From Botryotinia globosa (Eukaryota > Ascomycota > Leotiomycetes > Helotiales > Sclerotiniaceae), in the NCBI GenBank assembly GCA_014898425.1, contig RCSZ01000004.1:2170001-2234000 (forward strand): a stretch of 64,000 nt of DNA, written 5' to 3'. The number at the start of each line of letters is the position of its first letter. Position 1 is the stretch's first letter. Of this stretch, positions 24,001 through 36,790 are shown in pieces. Below the pieces are notes generated by a model. The model did not search any database, was not told the origin of the DNA, and worked only from the letters and a program-made list of their open reading frames with translations. The position numbers were made by a program, and so were the translations under genes.

Positions 24001-27000
24001 GGATTTGCGATGGGCTTCCTGACTCTACTTGATCGAGAATCCGAAAAAATGCTTATGCCACTTATTGAGCACCATTTGTTAGACAGCCATGGCAACCCAC
24101 AAGCTCTTTTGGCCCAAACACCAAAACACCCAGATGATGGAAAACAATATGTACGGTTCATGAACAAGAAAAGAGATCGTCAATATTGGATGCTTCAAGG
24201 TTATGAGACCCCTCAAGAGCAACCTCACTATATTATCACGCCATTTGTCGAGCGTAACATGCTCAACTTGGTCCGTGCAACTTCGACTCGTCGCTTTCCA
24301 GTTTTGGTTCAAGGTCCCACTTCGTCCGGAAAGACTAGTATGATCGAGTATCTCGCCAAGTTTAGCGGAAATAAATTTGTGCGAATCAACAATCACGAAC
24401 ACACTGATTTACAAGAGTATTTGGGCACTTATGTCTCCGATTCGGACGGAAAGTTGCGCTTTCAAGAAGGATTGCTCGTCCAGGCTCTTCGTCAAGGCCA
24501 CTGGATTGTTCTTGATGAACTCAACTTGGCTCCTACCGATGTTTTAGAAGCACTGAATCGTCTTCTGGATGACAACCGTGAACTTCTCATCCCAGAAACG
24601 CAAGAAGTTGTTCGTCCCCATGAGAACTTCATGCTCTTCGCAACACAAAATCCTCCAGGACTTTATGGTGGTCGTAAAACTCTATCTCGGGCGTTCCGTA
24701 ATCGTTTCCTTGAGCTCCATTTTGATGACATTCCAGAAGACGAACTCGATTTTATCCTTGAGAAACGCAGTCAAAAGGTTGCGCCATCCGATTGCCGAAG
24801 AATCGTCGCAGTGTACAAGGAGCTCTCACGCCTTAGGCAGTCTACACGTCTTTTCGAACAGAAGGATAGTTTCGCTACCCTTCGTGATCTTTTCAGATGG
24901 GCACTACGAGATGCTGACAATAGGGAGCAGCTTGCTGCTAATGGGTACATGCTACTTGCCGAACGTGTTCGCAATTCGGAAGAGAGGGCAGCCGTCAAGG
25001 AAATTATTGAAAAGGTCATGAAGGTCAAAATTGATATAGATGATCTGTACAGCAACAATCTTGCAGAGATCAAAGCCTACAATTCAACCACGAATTCTCA
25101 AGGTGTAGTTTGGACACAGGCAATGCGCAGGCTTTATGTGTTAGTTGCTCATGCTCTCCGCAATAATGAGCCTGTGTTGCTTGTGGGTGAAACCGGATGT
25201 GGTAAAACTACAGTGTGCCAGATGCTAGCTGAAGCATCTGGAAAGACTCTCCACATAGTAAACGCACATCAAAATACAGAGACAGGAGATCTGATTGGAG
25301 CTCAAAGACCAGTGCGAAACAGAGCCGCTGTCTTCGAGCAGCTCAAACAAGATCTTCTGCAGTCCTTGGATAGGGTTGGCCAAAGCCAATCCGATTCTGA
25401 GAATCTCGACTCATTATGGGCAACATATAAATCTCTTCCAGAAACAACCCTGTCTCAGATACCAATCGATCTGTCATCGCGAATTCAACTCAATCAAATC
25501 AAGGCCAAGGCACTCTTTGAGTGGTCTGATGGAAGTCTCGTGCATGCATTGAAGGAAGGACAGTTCTTTTTACTTGACGAAATATCACTCGCAGACGATT
25601 CAGTGCTGGAGAGATTGAATTCCGTCTTGGAGTCACATCGAACGATTTTGCTCGCAGAGAAGGGCGTAGAGAACTCTTTCGTCCAAGCCGCTGACGGGTT
25701 CCAATTTTTCGCGACTATGAATCCTGGAGGTGATTACGGTAAGAGGGAATTGTCACCCGCTCTTCGAAACAGATTTACGGAAATCTGGGTTCCAGCCTTG
25801 TCAGATCATGCAGATGTCATACAAATCGTGGAAGCCAAGTTAAATTCCAAGATGAAACAATTCTCGGAGCCAATGGTCAAGTTTGCAGAATGGTTTGGTG
25901 AAACATACCGGTCTACGTCCTCGACCTCAATATCTGTTCGTGATATACTGGCATGGATCAAATTTATGAATGAATGCTCGACTACCAATCCCCACTATGC
26001 TGTTCTTCACGGTGCGGCTATGGTTTATATTGATACCCTTGGAGCAAATCCAGCTGCCCTCTTGGCAATCAATCCGGAAACGATTCATGAGGAACGTGCA
26101 AAATGTCTCAATCAATTGGGCGCTTTACTCAATCATGATGTCAATGCAATATACTTTACACCAATACAATTTCAAGACCAGGATAGTCACATCTCCATGG
26201 GCGACTTTCATGTTCCCAAACAGGCTGGCTCTGTCAGCGACCCAGGGTTTGCCTTCGATGCACCTACGACGAAGCTCAACGGTATGCGCGTACTTCGTGC
26301 CCTCCAAGTTCAAAAGCCCATACTTATCGAAGGTAGCCCTGGTGTTGGCAAGACGACCTTGATTGCAGCATTAGCACGTGCTTGCAATAGACCGTTGACT
26401 CGTATCAATTTGTCAGAGCAGACTGATCTTATGGATTTGTTTGGATCAGACGTTCCTGTTGAAGGTGCTGAAGCCGGTCATTTTGCGTGGCGCGATGCTC
26501 CATTTCTTCAAGCAATGCAGCGAGGAGAGTGGGTGCTTCTAGACGAGATGAATCTTGCTTCTCAGTCGGTTCTTGAAGGTTTGAATGCTTGTCTTGATCA
26601 CCGTGGAGAGGTATATATCTCAGAGTTGGATCAGACGTTCAAGCGCCATCCGAACTTCTCTGTTTTTGCTGCTCAAAATCCTCACCACCAAGGTGGCGGC
26701 AGGAAGGGTCTACCAAGTTCCTTTGTTAATCGATTTACTGTTGTCTATGCTGATGTGTTTAGAGAAGATGATATGAAACTAATTTGCCAGCATAATTTCC
26801 CTTCTATGTCACAAGAATCAATTACAACCATTATCGATTTTGTCACACGACTAGAGGACGAGATTGTACACAAGCGGAAGTTTGGCTCCCAAGGCGGCCC
26901 TTGGGAGTTCAATTTGAGAGATATTCTTCGATGGTTGCACTTGTTGACATCGTCAGCTCCATTCCTTGCTAATCGAGGCCCAGCTGATTTCTTGAATTTA

Positions 27001-30000
27001 ATATTTCGACAGCGTTTTAGAACTACCAAGGACAGAGAAGAGCTGGATGGAGTGTTTGCGCAGGCGTTTGGCTCAGACGTACCATTCCGTCAATTCTATC
27101 ACAACATGAGCTCGACCGCCTATCAGGTAGGAATAGCATATATGCCAAGAAACTCACTCTACCAACGCGCGGCATTTCCACAAGTTGACCCTATTAATCG
27201 CCTTCCGGAGTTAGAGTCACTGATCATGTGTGTTCAACAAAATCTACCTTGTATTTTAGTAGGATCATCAGGCTCTGGAAAGTCTACACTTCTTGAGCAT
27301 GTTGTGGCTGCTAGCGGTAAATCTCTCACAGTATTCCCCTTGAACGCAGATATCGATACCATGGATCTAGTAGGTGGATTTGAGCAAGTCGATCCGCGAA
27401 GAGCCGCCAGCAAATTTTTACAGGAGCTTCTCGAGTTTATGGAAAGTCGTATACTTAACACAATTCCCCAACAGATTCCCGAAGATGCAATCAAAGTTCT
27501 CGATATTCTGAGAAAGGATACTATGAATTCCTCTTTCTCGTTCCAGGAGATTTCTCTCCACCTTCGACAGCTGGAACACACAAGCTCGTTGCCAGAATTT
27601 GGTACATTGGCAGAGACGTGCGAAACTTTTGCAAGCCGCCCTATGGCCGTTGAGAATGCCAGGTTTGAATGGGTAGACGGCATCTTAATCAAGGCATTAG
27701 AGCAAGGAAAATGGTTAGTGCTTGATAATGCTAATCTATGCAGCGCCTCAGTATTGGACAGGCTTAATTCGCTACTTGAACCAAATGGATTTCTTAGTAT
27801 CAATGAACATTGTGGACCAGATGGAGAGCCAAAGATTGTCAAACCACATCCCGATTTCAGGATTTTCCTAACAATGGATCCTCGCTTTGGGGAGCTATCG
27901 CGTGCTATGAGAAATCGTGCTGTGGAGATTTTCCTAGAGCCGCTCTCATCAGAGAACGACTCTGATTCCGGCACTCAGTTTTACGTTCGACCAGAAGCCT
28001 CACTTCAGAGATACCGGGAGGTGTCGAAGGTTCTAGACATTCAATGTTCAGATCTCAACCAGGCAGATTTAATTAACCGTATTGCACTGGATAATTTGGC
28101 TTGGTCAGATCTACCTCTTCTTACAAGATTTGCTGAAAGCGTGGCCCACAGTCTTGAGCAACAGGGAATACCCACCGCAAGGTTGTCGGCAATATCCCGA
28201 CAATATATGCAGTTATACCAGTTCGAAGATAGCCGCGATTTGAGAAATGCAGTGGGAGATTTATTGAATAAAGTTGCGAAGACCTTGTTACCCGCAGGCT
28301 TCAGTGACGCACAGGTTAGTGACCGTGCAGTCCCTTTCATAGTTAAACAGTGTACTGATAGCGCAAATAAAATATGTAGATCATCCATCCTCTCCAAAAC
28401 TCGCCAATAGTGCCATTACTGCAATCTACTTCCAATGAATCGCAGGTTTATTGGATTGCAGCATGCCTGGAGTACAAACTTCAAATTTCAGCTGCATTAG
28501 AGGCCCACCAAGAACAAGAATCTGTCATTCAAACCCTTAAGCCGTCCCAAATGAACCGCCTCCAACGATCTATGGTTAGTGACAGAGTAGCTTCTGTTGC
28601 AAAGGACTACACCTTAAGAGTCTCCCACTTTTTGATGCATACACTTCATTCCATCAACTCTTATTTGAATGCTCACATTGCGGCAAATGATCATTGGAAG
28701 GTAAGTTTTCAGACAAACATAATTGTACTTGCTTGCGCTCTTTCTGATCTCAATCTAGTTCCGAAAGCAAATCATCACTTCTTTAATTCGCTATTGGTGG
28801 AGTACCTTCAACCTTGTCACTTCGTCGACATTCGAAGAAGCGACATTTCAGTCCCACTTGGCAATCGGAAATACAATCACCGAGGAGCTGATCAAGAATA
28901 GTCCTCTGGTTGATGAGCAGAACTTTCTAATCACAACTTTCGTCTCAGACTTACAAACAAGTTTCGCTTCCGGATTCAAATTGACGACGGGACTAAGCAT
29001 GGAGTTACTCTGGAAGCGACTCAGACCTATGGTTCCCACCAAGCTTGAAATCATGCAAATTATGATTCAGATGGAAAAATTGGCTGTGAGATTTGATGCT
29101 CTGCGATGGAAAGCATCAATTTCAGTCGCTGAGCTTGGAAGTATCATGACTTCCCTCGTAAAAGCACATCAACTCCTCCTTTCCTCCGACGTGGATGGAG
29201 CTGCTCTCATTCAAACTTTGACATCGGAAATTGAAACCCTCGAGAAGAGCGTCGATTCTGAAGAGGAAAGTCCCCGTCCGTTCTTACATGACCAATTTGA
29301 AGCTCTGAGGCAATTTCAAGTACTTGCAGCTCTGGCATCCAACCATCAAACTAGCGATATGGTAGACATAGAAACTGTTGTTCTTGCCGATCATCCAATT
29401 ACATCACAAATGCGTTTAAATACATCAAGTACAACTTCATGGCTGTTTCAAAATATCGACTATCTATGGTCTGGTGACCATGGCCTCCAGCCTATTGCAA
29501 ACAGCTTTTCGACAGACTTCCTGCATCAAATGAATATCATCAGCGAGGTTGACCTCAAGTCCCTGAGGTTGCTCGAGTCTGAGCTGCCTGTCATGGCAGA
29601 AAAGCTTGCAAAGTCTAGTGGAATATTATCCAGCAGCCAACTCATTGCTATCAATCAAGTCCTTTCTCATCTCACGTCGACAATTATTGGCGCACACGGT
29701 GATCGAACTTCAAATGATTATCTGATCAGAAGAGATTTTTTTGCTTCGCAAGATGTCACTGAAGGCTGGCACAAGACCACTCTTGATAACTTTTATGAAG
29801 CGTTCTCCGCTTATCAAGCGAAATACTTTTGTGCCCAGCCATTAATTGATACAGATATTAATTCTGACATCGAAAAGGCAATTTTTGCCATGGAAGCTGC
29901 GATTAAGTCGCCCAGAGATAACATGCAGTATTCGGCTTTAGCATGGGTTCATTTTGCTGTAGGCTGCATTTCCCTTTACGTGCCCGATCGGGCATTTGAC

Positions 30001-33000
30001 CCCGATAAGAGACAGCGACTTGAGCAACAGAGGCACGAAGAAGTAGTCCAGGAGTTGCAAGATAAGCTCGACGCCCTTCAGAAATTTGAGCGTCTCTTCT
30101 CTGGCCAAGAATCGAATCTCCGCTGCCAACTTCTTGAAGCAGATATAAGAGAAATTGGTGCCCCCCCGGAAGGATCAGAGCAAGTTTATCGGCCAGCAGT
30201 CTCGGAGGTGGACAAGCTTCAGGGTGAATTCAAGAACCTCTTGAAAGTTGTTCTACCCTCACCTGCTATTGCTTCTAAAATCTATCAATATCTGATAAAT
30301 GACGATCAAGGTTTCTTGAACGAAATCAAACTCATTCAGAACAACGTGCTTCAAATCATACGACGTCTTTCTGAACGCTTCCATGCCTATAGCGATCTTA
30401 CCACACCTGTGATAAACATTCTTCGCTGTCTTCAAATAGGATTGTACATGGCGGCACTCGTATCGAAGGATCCATCAAATAACAGCAAGGCAGCTTTGGC
30501 TCTAAGTAAAGCAACGCCATTCTTAGGGGGCACCCCTAAGTCTATCGATGAAGAGATCGTATTTGGGCAGCCATTAGAATACTTGACATTGATGGCTACT
30601 ACTACGACAATCGAGAGTGTTGATTCCATAGATACACAAACTCGTGAATCACTCTTTACGTCTATTCATTCATGCTACGAGCAATGGACGCAGAAGCTTG
30701 ACGCTGACAGACTTGAAGGGGAAACGAGGTCGGGCTTGTATAGATTCCGTGGAAGTGCTGAAGACGAAGACGAGATCGACCAAGAACAATTTAATGAGCT
30801 TTTTCCTTCATATGATGAAGAGAACTCAAGCGCGTCAAGTGTTACACCACAGCAACAGAATGTCAGAGATATTGCTGTCTCTTTAGCTCGTGTGCACGGA
30901 GACATTTTCTTGGGTGGACCATTACCATCTGAAAGCATCATGTCTTTGATCAAGCACATTTCTACCCATATGGGCAAGCTCCATGGAAGTGACGCCGGAT
31001 TTGGCGATCAGGATAGGATCAAATCTCTCCTTCCAGGTTCGCTATTGCTGCTGAGTGATAAGATTGACGCTTTAAGTTCTTCCGCCACAGTCCCCGAGAA
31101 TTACAACTTTTACACCGACGCAAATCTTCCGGAGACTCGCAAGCTAGTCAGTTTAATTCATCAAGTGCAAACAAGATTCAGAGAGCTTCAAGCTGTGGAT
31201 GAGATTGCACACATGCAACCCCTTGAAGATGTCATGGTCTCTTGTAAAGAATTGCTTCAATTTCGCCACACAGAGCCACTTGCGAAAATCATCACCAAGG
31301 TAGAGAAAGTTCATAGCTTCATGCACGAATGGCAATTTGGCGGATGGGCCAGTCGTGCAAATTCTGCACTCCCTCTATACGACAATTTGACTGCTACAAT
31401 AGTAAACTGGCGTCGTCTTGAATTATCAACATGGGCCAAATTGTTTGACATGGAAAACAAACAGTGCGACGACGATGCAAGATCCTGGTGGTTCGTCGCA
31501 TACCAGACAATTGTTGCCGGTCCACTCACAATATGCGAGTCTGTTGAAGAACTCAAAGCTTATGCTCAAAAGCTCCTACAAGATCTTGAGACCTATTTCT
31601 CAACAGCTATAATGGGCCAGTATGTGCAACGTCTCAAGTTATTGAAGCAACTAGAGAAGCACGTTGATCTCCTGGTATTGGACTACCCAAACCTGTCTAT
31701 AATTGCGAGCGCTTTGGCCAATTTCATCGCTATTTATTCGAGGTACGAAAAGTCAGTAGAGGATGGCTTGAAGAGGGGGCGAGTATCGCTAGAGAAAGCC
31801 ATGCGCGATGTGCTACTTCTTGCAAGTTGGAAAGACACAAATATTGTTGCCTTGCGCGACAGTGCCAAGAGATCTCATCACAAGCTTTTTAAAATTGTTC
31901 GAAAGTATCGAGCACTCCTTGGCCAACCTATGGAATCACTTATCAAGCAAGGACTCCCTGATGAAGTCGCTGCCAATGAAGCCGGCATAACCTATCTCCC
32001 CCCAACACAATTTCCAACTGTCGACCAATCTGCCCTCGCATTATGTGCTTCCACAGTTCCTAGTTGGACACAGAAGCCGAAGAGATTTATCAATGTATCC
32101 AACACTGTCAGCATGATGGTAGACAAAAGTCAATTGCTTGCGTCTTCAGTGGATGGATCAAGCTACCTTGAGTCATTCCTCGAGAACATCATCACGTCAA
32201 CTTCGGAGTTACAAAAGGCCACCCCATCGATCCTTACGGAAGACAACAAAGATACTGTTAAGCATCTTAAATCTCAGAAGCGCAAACTTTTTGCAGATAC
32301 ATTGAAAGATCTTCGACAAATGGGAATCAAATATAACTTGGGTGCCAACGCCCTTGCCAAGCAAGACTCACTGTCAGTCGTTCTGGCAAATACGAATTAC
32401 ATCTCTCCAAACGGCTCCCAAGATCTAGAATACTACTTTCACAAGGCAGTGGAGCTCGCTCCAAAAGCAAGAGAGGCATCAAGACAACATTCTGACGATC
32501 TAAGTGGCGCAGAGGTAGCTAGAAGTACTGGATTCTTGGAAGGTTTGTTGCAAGCTCTCCTTGACCAACGCAACAGTCTCTCAAATGCAATGACGAACAT
32601 GGAGGTCTTGCGAAATATCATCAAAATGGCAAAGGGACTTTGGGCTCCGCAGACATATGAGCTCAAGATAGTTAGTACAATCTCTAACCACGAGAATGTC
32701 CTGCAGTGGCTGCCAAACATCCTGAGTGTTGGACTAGAGCTTATCAACACGCATGCAAAACTTGGAAAGGTTGATGCTAAGCCAGTTGTAGAAAGCTTGT
32801 CCTCGTGGAAAGATATACTCGTTGATCTTCGGACTACATGGTCTTCGTCGTCTGTTCTGCCATCTGGCATTGTGTCAACTCAACGCCTAGAGCTCGAGAT
32901 AGCTATCAATGATGCCACTGAGCAGCTAAGAATTGATTTGAGCAATCTCATCGAGCAGCGTCCAGACTTGAGGTTTATTCTTGATCAGATCCTACCTTGG

Positions 33001-36000
33001 ACTATCATCAAGTCATCATTGGCTACAGCGATTTCTACAAAGGCCCTCCTGGAAGATCTCGATCAGAAACTTTCCACTGTTTGCAACACAATTTTAGCCG
33101 CCATGGAGAAATATCACAAATCCATTGGTGATCTGCCGACGTCAACTGAAGATCAAGGTTGGCTCATCAAGAGCGATACTACCCTCGTAAACAGCATTAA
33201 AGCTCTCCACTGTGATAATGTTGCTGGACAAATCAAGCAGTCTTTTGCTATCCTTCAATGTCTCAATCTTGCAGATGACAATGTTAGTCGAAGCGCTGGT
33301 GCGATATTTGCAGTTGCCTTTCCAATAATCCAACAATACTATAACACATTGGAAGAAAGCATTGCTCGATATGCTACGTTACATCGTTCAACATGCAAGA
33401 CTTCATATATTCTTGCCAAGACTTTTACCCAAATCGCATCACAAGGTTTCTGTACACCATCAGAGAAACAAGATGCGCAAGATGGTAAGACCGAGAAATT
33501 AGAAGGGGGAACTGGACTTGGCGATGGAGAAGGTGCTGAAGATATAAGCAAAGATATTGGAGAAGATGAAGATCTTGATGAGCTGGCTCAGGAACCAAAC
33601 AAGGAAGAGAGAGGAGAAATTGAAGATGAACAAGATGCGGTTGATATGGCTGATGGCGAGATGGAAGGTCAAATGGGAGAAGCTGAAGAGAAAGAAGATG
33701 AGGATGGCTCAGGAGATGAAGAGAAAGATGGCGATGAGATGGATGAGGAAGCTGGAGATGTGGACGATTTGGATCCTAACGCAGTGGATGAGAAGATGTG
33801 GGATGGTGATAACGAGCAAGCTGAGAAAGATCAAGAAGGTGATGAATCGAAAGGAAAGGCTTCAAAAGATGAACAAGTCGCAGCTCAAGAAAATAACAAA
33901 GAAGCTGGAGAGGGCGATGAGGGTAATGATGGGGAAGAAGAGGAGGAGGAGATGGCAGGAGCTGAGCAAAGTGAGGAGGTTCAGCAACAAGACGATGTAG
34001 AAAAGCATGACCCACATGCCGATGAAGGAGATGCTTTGGATTTACCTGATGATATGCAATTGGATGGAGAAGAGAAAGAGGGAAGCGATGGTAGTGATGA
34101 TGGGATGGACGACGGGATAGATGATCTTCCAGATATGGAAGATGAGGCCAAAGAAACAGATGAAGTTGCAAATGATGGAAAGGAAGAAGCGGAAGCCGAG
34201 AATGCCGATGGCCAGGAAGATCAAGATATAGGCGATGAGATGGATATTATTGATTTGGATGAAGAAAAGGATGAAGAAGGGGAGAAGACTGAAGAGGCCG
34301 GCGAGAAAGGGGATCAAGAACCGGAAGAGGAACAACAACCGGAAGACCAAGAAGGTTTGTTGCGTGATCGCGAGGATGAAGCAACAGCCGATACCGAGAA
34401 CGCTTTTCCAAGTGATGTTCAAGGCGTTGGCGAGGATCAGGACGATAATGAAGCCGATAAAAATGCCGACTCCAATAGCAAGGCTCAAAGAGATGATGGT
34501 GGTGAAGGTGGCGACTCATCTGAGAACAAACAATCAGCTGCCGAAGATGGTGAAAAGGGTCGACAAGCTGCAGGCGACGCGCCACAGAACGCTCAAGATG
34601 ATACCGAAGATAGCCCTACTGCGCAGCCATTCAAGAAGCTTGGAGATGCTCTCGAGCAATGGCATCGTCAACAGTCCCAAATCAGAGAGCCTACTGAGCA
34701 ACAAGACCAAGCTCCAGATCAGAACATTGATATGGGAACAGAAAGCAATGAGTTCCAACATTTACAAGACGAAGACGCTGAAGCGGACACTCAAGCCTTA
34801 GGCACTGCTACAGAGGAGCAAGCTCATGCTCTTGATGAATCTATGGCTGTCGATCCGGAGAGTCAAGAGACGCCTGAAACATTCCAGCCAGATGAAGTTG
34901 AAAAAGATGCCATTGATGAAGATGTCATGGATCTCGAAGATGACACTATAGAACCAAAGGAACCCTCCAACGCGTATGAAGGTCGAGCAGGTGCTTCTAT
35001 CCATCAAGCCAATAACAATATGGAAGAAAATATGGACGACAGCACTCACGCTAAAGCCAATGAGGACATGGATGAGGATATCGAAGAAGTTGACACACAA
35101 CTCGACAACACTCATCTTGATCCTAGTAGCACTGTTTCTGTTCGATCTGCAATCGAAGCTCGCGCTCAATGGACTCACTACGAATCTATCACGCGTCCAC
35201 TTTCCCTTTCCTTGACTGAGCAACTCCGATTAATTCTCGCTCCTACATTGGCAACCAAGATGCGAGGTGATTTCCGTACTGGTAAACGTCTTAACATCAA
35301 GCGAATCATTCCCTATATTGCCTCTTCATTCAAGCGCGATAAGATTTGGATGCGTCGCAGTATCCCCTCCAAACGTTCTTACCAAATAATGCTCGCTGTC
35401 GACGACTCCAAATCGATGGGAGAATCCGGTTCTGGAAGTCTCGCAATGGAGACATTAGTCATGATTTCAAGATCTCTCGCTATGCTTGAAGTTGGGGAGA
35501 TATGTGTCGTTGGATTTGGAGAGAACGTTAAAGTAGCGCATGAATTCGATGTGCCCTTTAGCTCCGAGGCGGGACCTGTTATCTTTGAGAATTTTGGATT
35601 CGAACAATCGCGAACAGATATCACACGACTCATCCGCGAGAGCATCAATCTTTTCCGTACCGCCAGACAAAAGGCATCATCATCTCCAGCGGATCTTTGG
35701 CAAATCTCTTTGATCATTTCAGATGGTGTTTGTAGTTCTTCTGAACACGATAACATCAGACGGTTATTGAGAGAAGCGGAAGAAGAAAGAATACTGATGG
35801 TATTTGTGATTGTGGATGATGTGAGAACTAAGAAGAAGGGAGAAAGTGTGTTGGACCTCAAGGAAGCTAAGTTTGTGAATAATGAGATGACAGGAAGAAG
35901 TGAAGTAAAGATTGAGAGATATCTAGATACTTTCCCATTTAGATATTATGTTGTAGTTGGAGATGTAGGAGAATTGCCAGGTGTGTTGGCTGGAGTATTG

Positions 36001-36036
36001 AGACAGTGGTTTGGAGAGGTCGTTGGTAGTGGTTGA
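21043..36036 (+). CDS. MDN1: Midasin, giant AAA ATPase of 60S ribosome assembly
   Basis: Three exons (21043-28314, 28380-28700, 28759-36036) join exactly in frame to 4,956 aa, close to the 4,910 aa of yeast Mdn1/Rea1. Six AAA modules are marked by Walker A motifs at about residues 307 (GLAGAGKT), 644 (GETGIGKT), 1091 (GPTSSGKT), 1382 (GETGCGKT), 1764 (GSPGVGKT) and 2074 (GSSGSGKS). A long helical linker follows, then an Asp/Glu-rich region at about 4126-4650. A C-terminal MIDAS/VWA domain carries the metal-site motif DDSKS at about 4746-4750. Midasin is a dynein-like remodeller that pulls Ytm1 and Rsa4 off pre-60S particles in the nucleolus and nucleoplasm. The ATG at 21043 is the first in-frame ATG. 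Both introns (65 and 58 nt) lie close together, just after the six-ATPase region. Confidence 0.98.
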
Positions 36037-36790
36037 TAGGCGATTTTGAAGAGGGCTTGTATTAGACTGCACATTGGTATTGATGCTTTTTTGCGGTTCG
36101 GCATATTTGCAGGAGCAACGGAGTTCGCTGGCTGATTTGTGAATAGTTTGAGGTTCAGCTGTATGTATATGGTTTTTTGTAGATTGCAATGAAAAGTTAA
36201 TTGATTTTCCAACTGCTGTGCATCGAATTGAACCTTCAACTCATTCCTATATACTTGATCCTTTTCTCAAACAGCGTGATATCGATATCATACTTGACGA
36301 TCCCGTTTAAGGACAATATAGGTAGTTCAATCAACCAACGTTAATGACTAATAATATAGTAGGATTACTGTAAATCACAAGTCGAATGTTGAGACAGAAG
36401 CAAGATTCCTTCTCTGACTGACTTGAACATTTTATGTCAAATGTTGACGTGGTGGAGGTAAGCATACCTACCTACCTAGGTATTCAATAAAGGATATTTC
36501 ATGAGAAGGAAGTTCCGTATCCATCTCGGACACGGAGCTTCCAAATGAACCTAAACTCCGCTTGATAATTGAAAAGAGGCTCGCAATCAATTTGCTTATT
36601 GATCTATGGATTGTTCAACAACTTCTCATTCAGAGTAACTCCAGTGTCCTCTTCTCAACCTCCGTACGGCAGAAGAAATCAATTATCAAATTCCGAAAGC
36701 ATTTCCCTTCCCCTTCTTTATACGTTTGTTGGCATCACCACTCGCTCTTCTCATGGGTCGAACGGCTTGCTAGGTCGGAGTATTGAGAAA
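36037..36790. other. Intergenic, midasin 3' flank and regulator promoter
   Basis: About 750 bp including the midasin 3' UTR and the promoter of the Zn2Cys6 gene. A CCTACCTACCTAGGTA-type repeat lies near 36,468-36,484. An open frame at 36,569-36,790 leads into the regulator's ATG without recognisable protein content. Confidence 0.4.

Noticed and set aside
33557..34801. Several 100-190 codon frames on both strands within the midasin 3' exon
   Set aside because: They are shadow frames caused by the Asp/Glu-rich codon bias of midasin.
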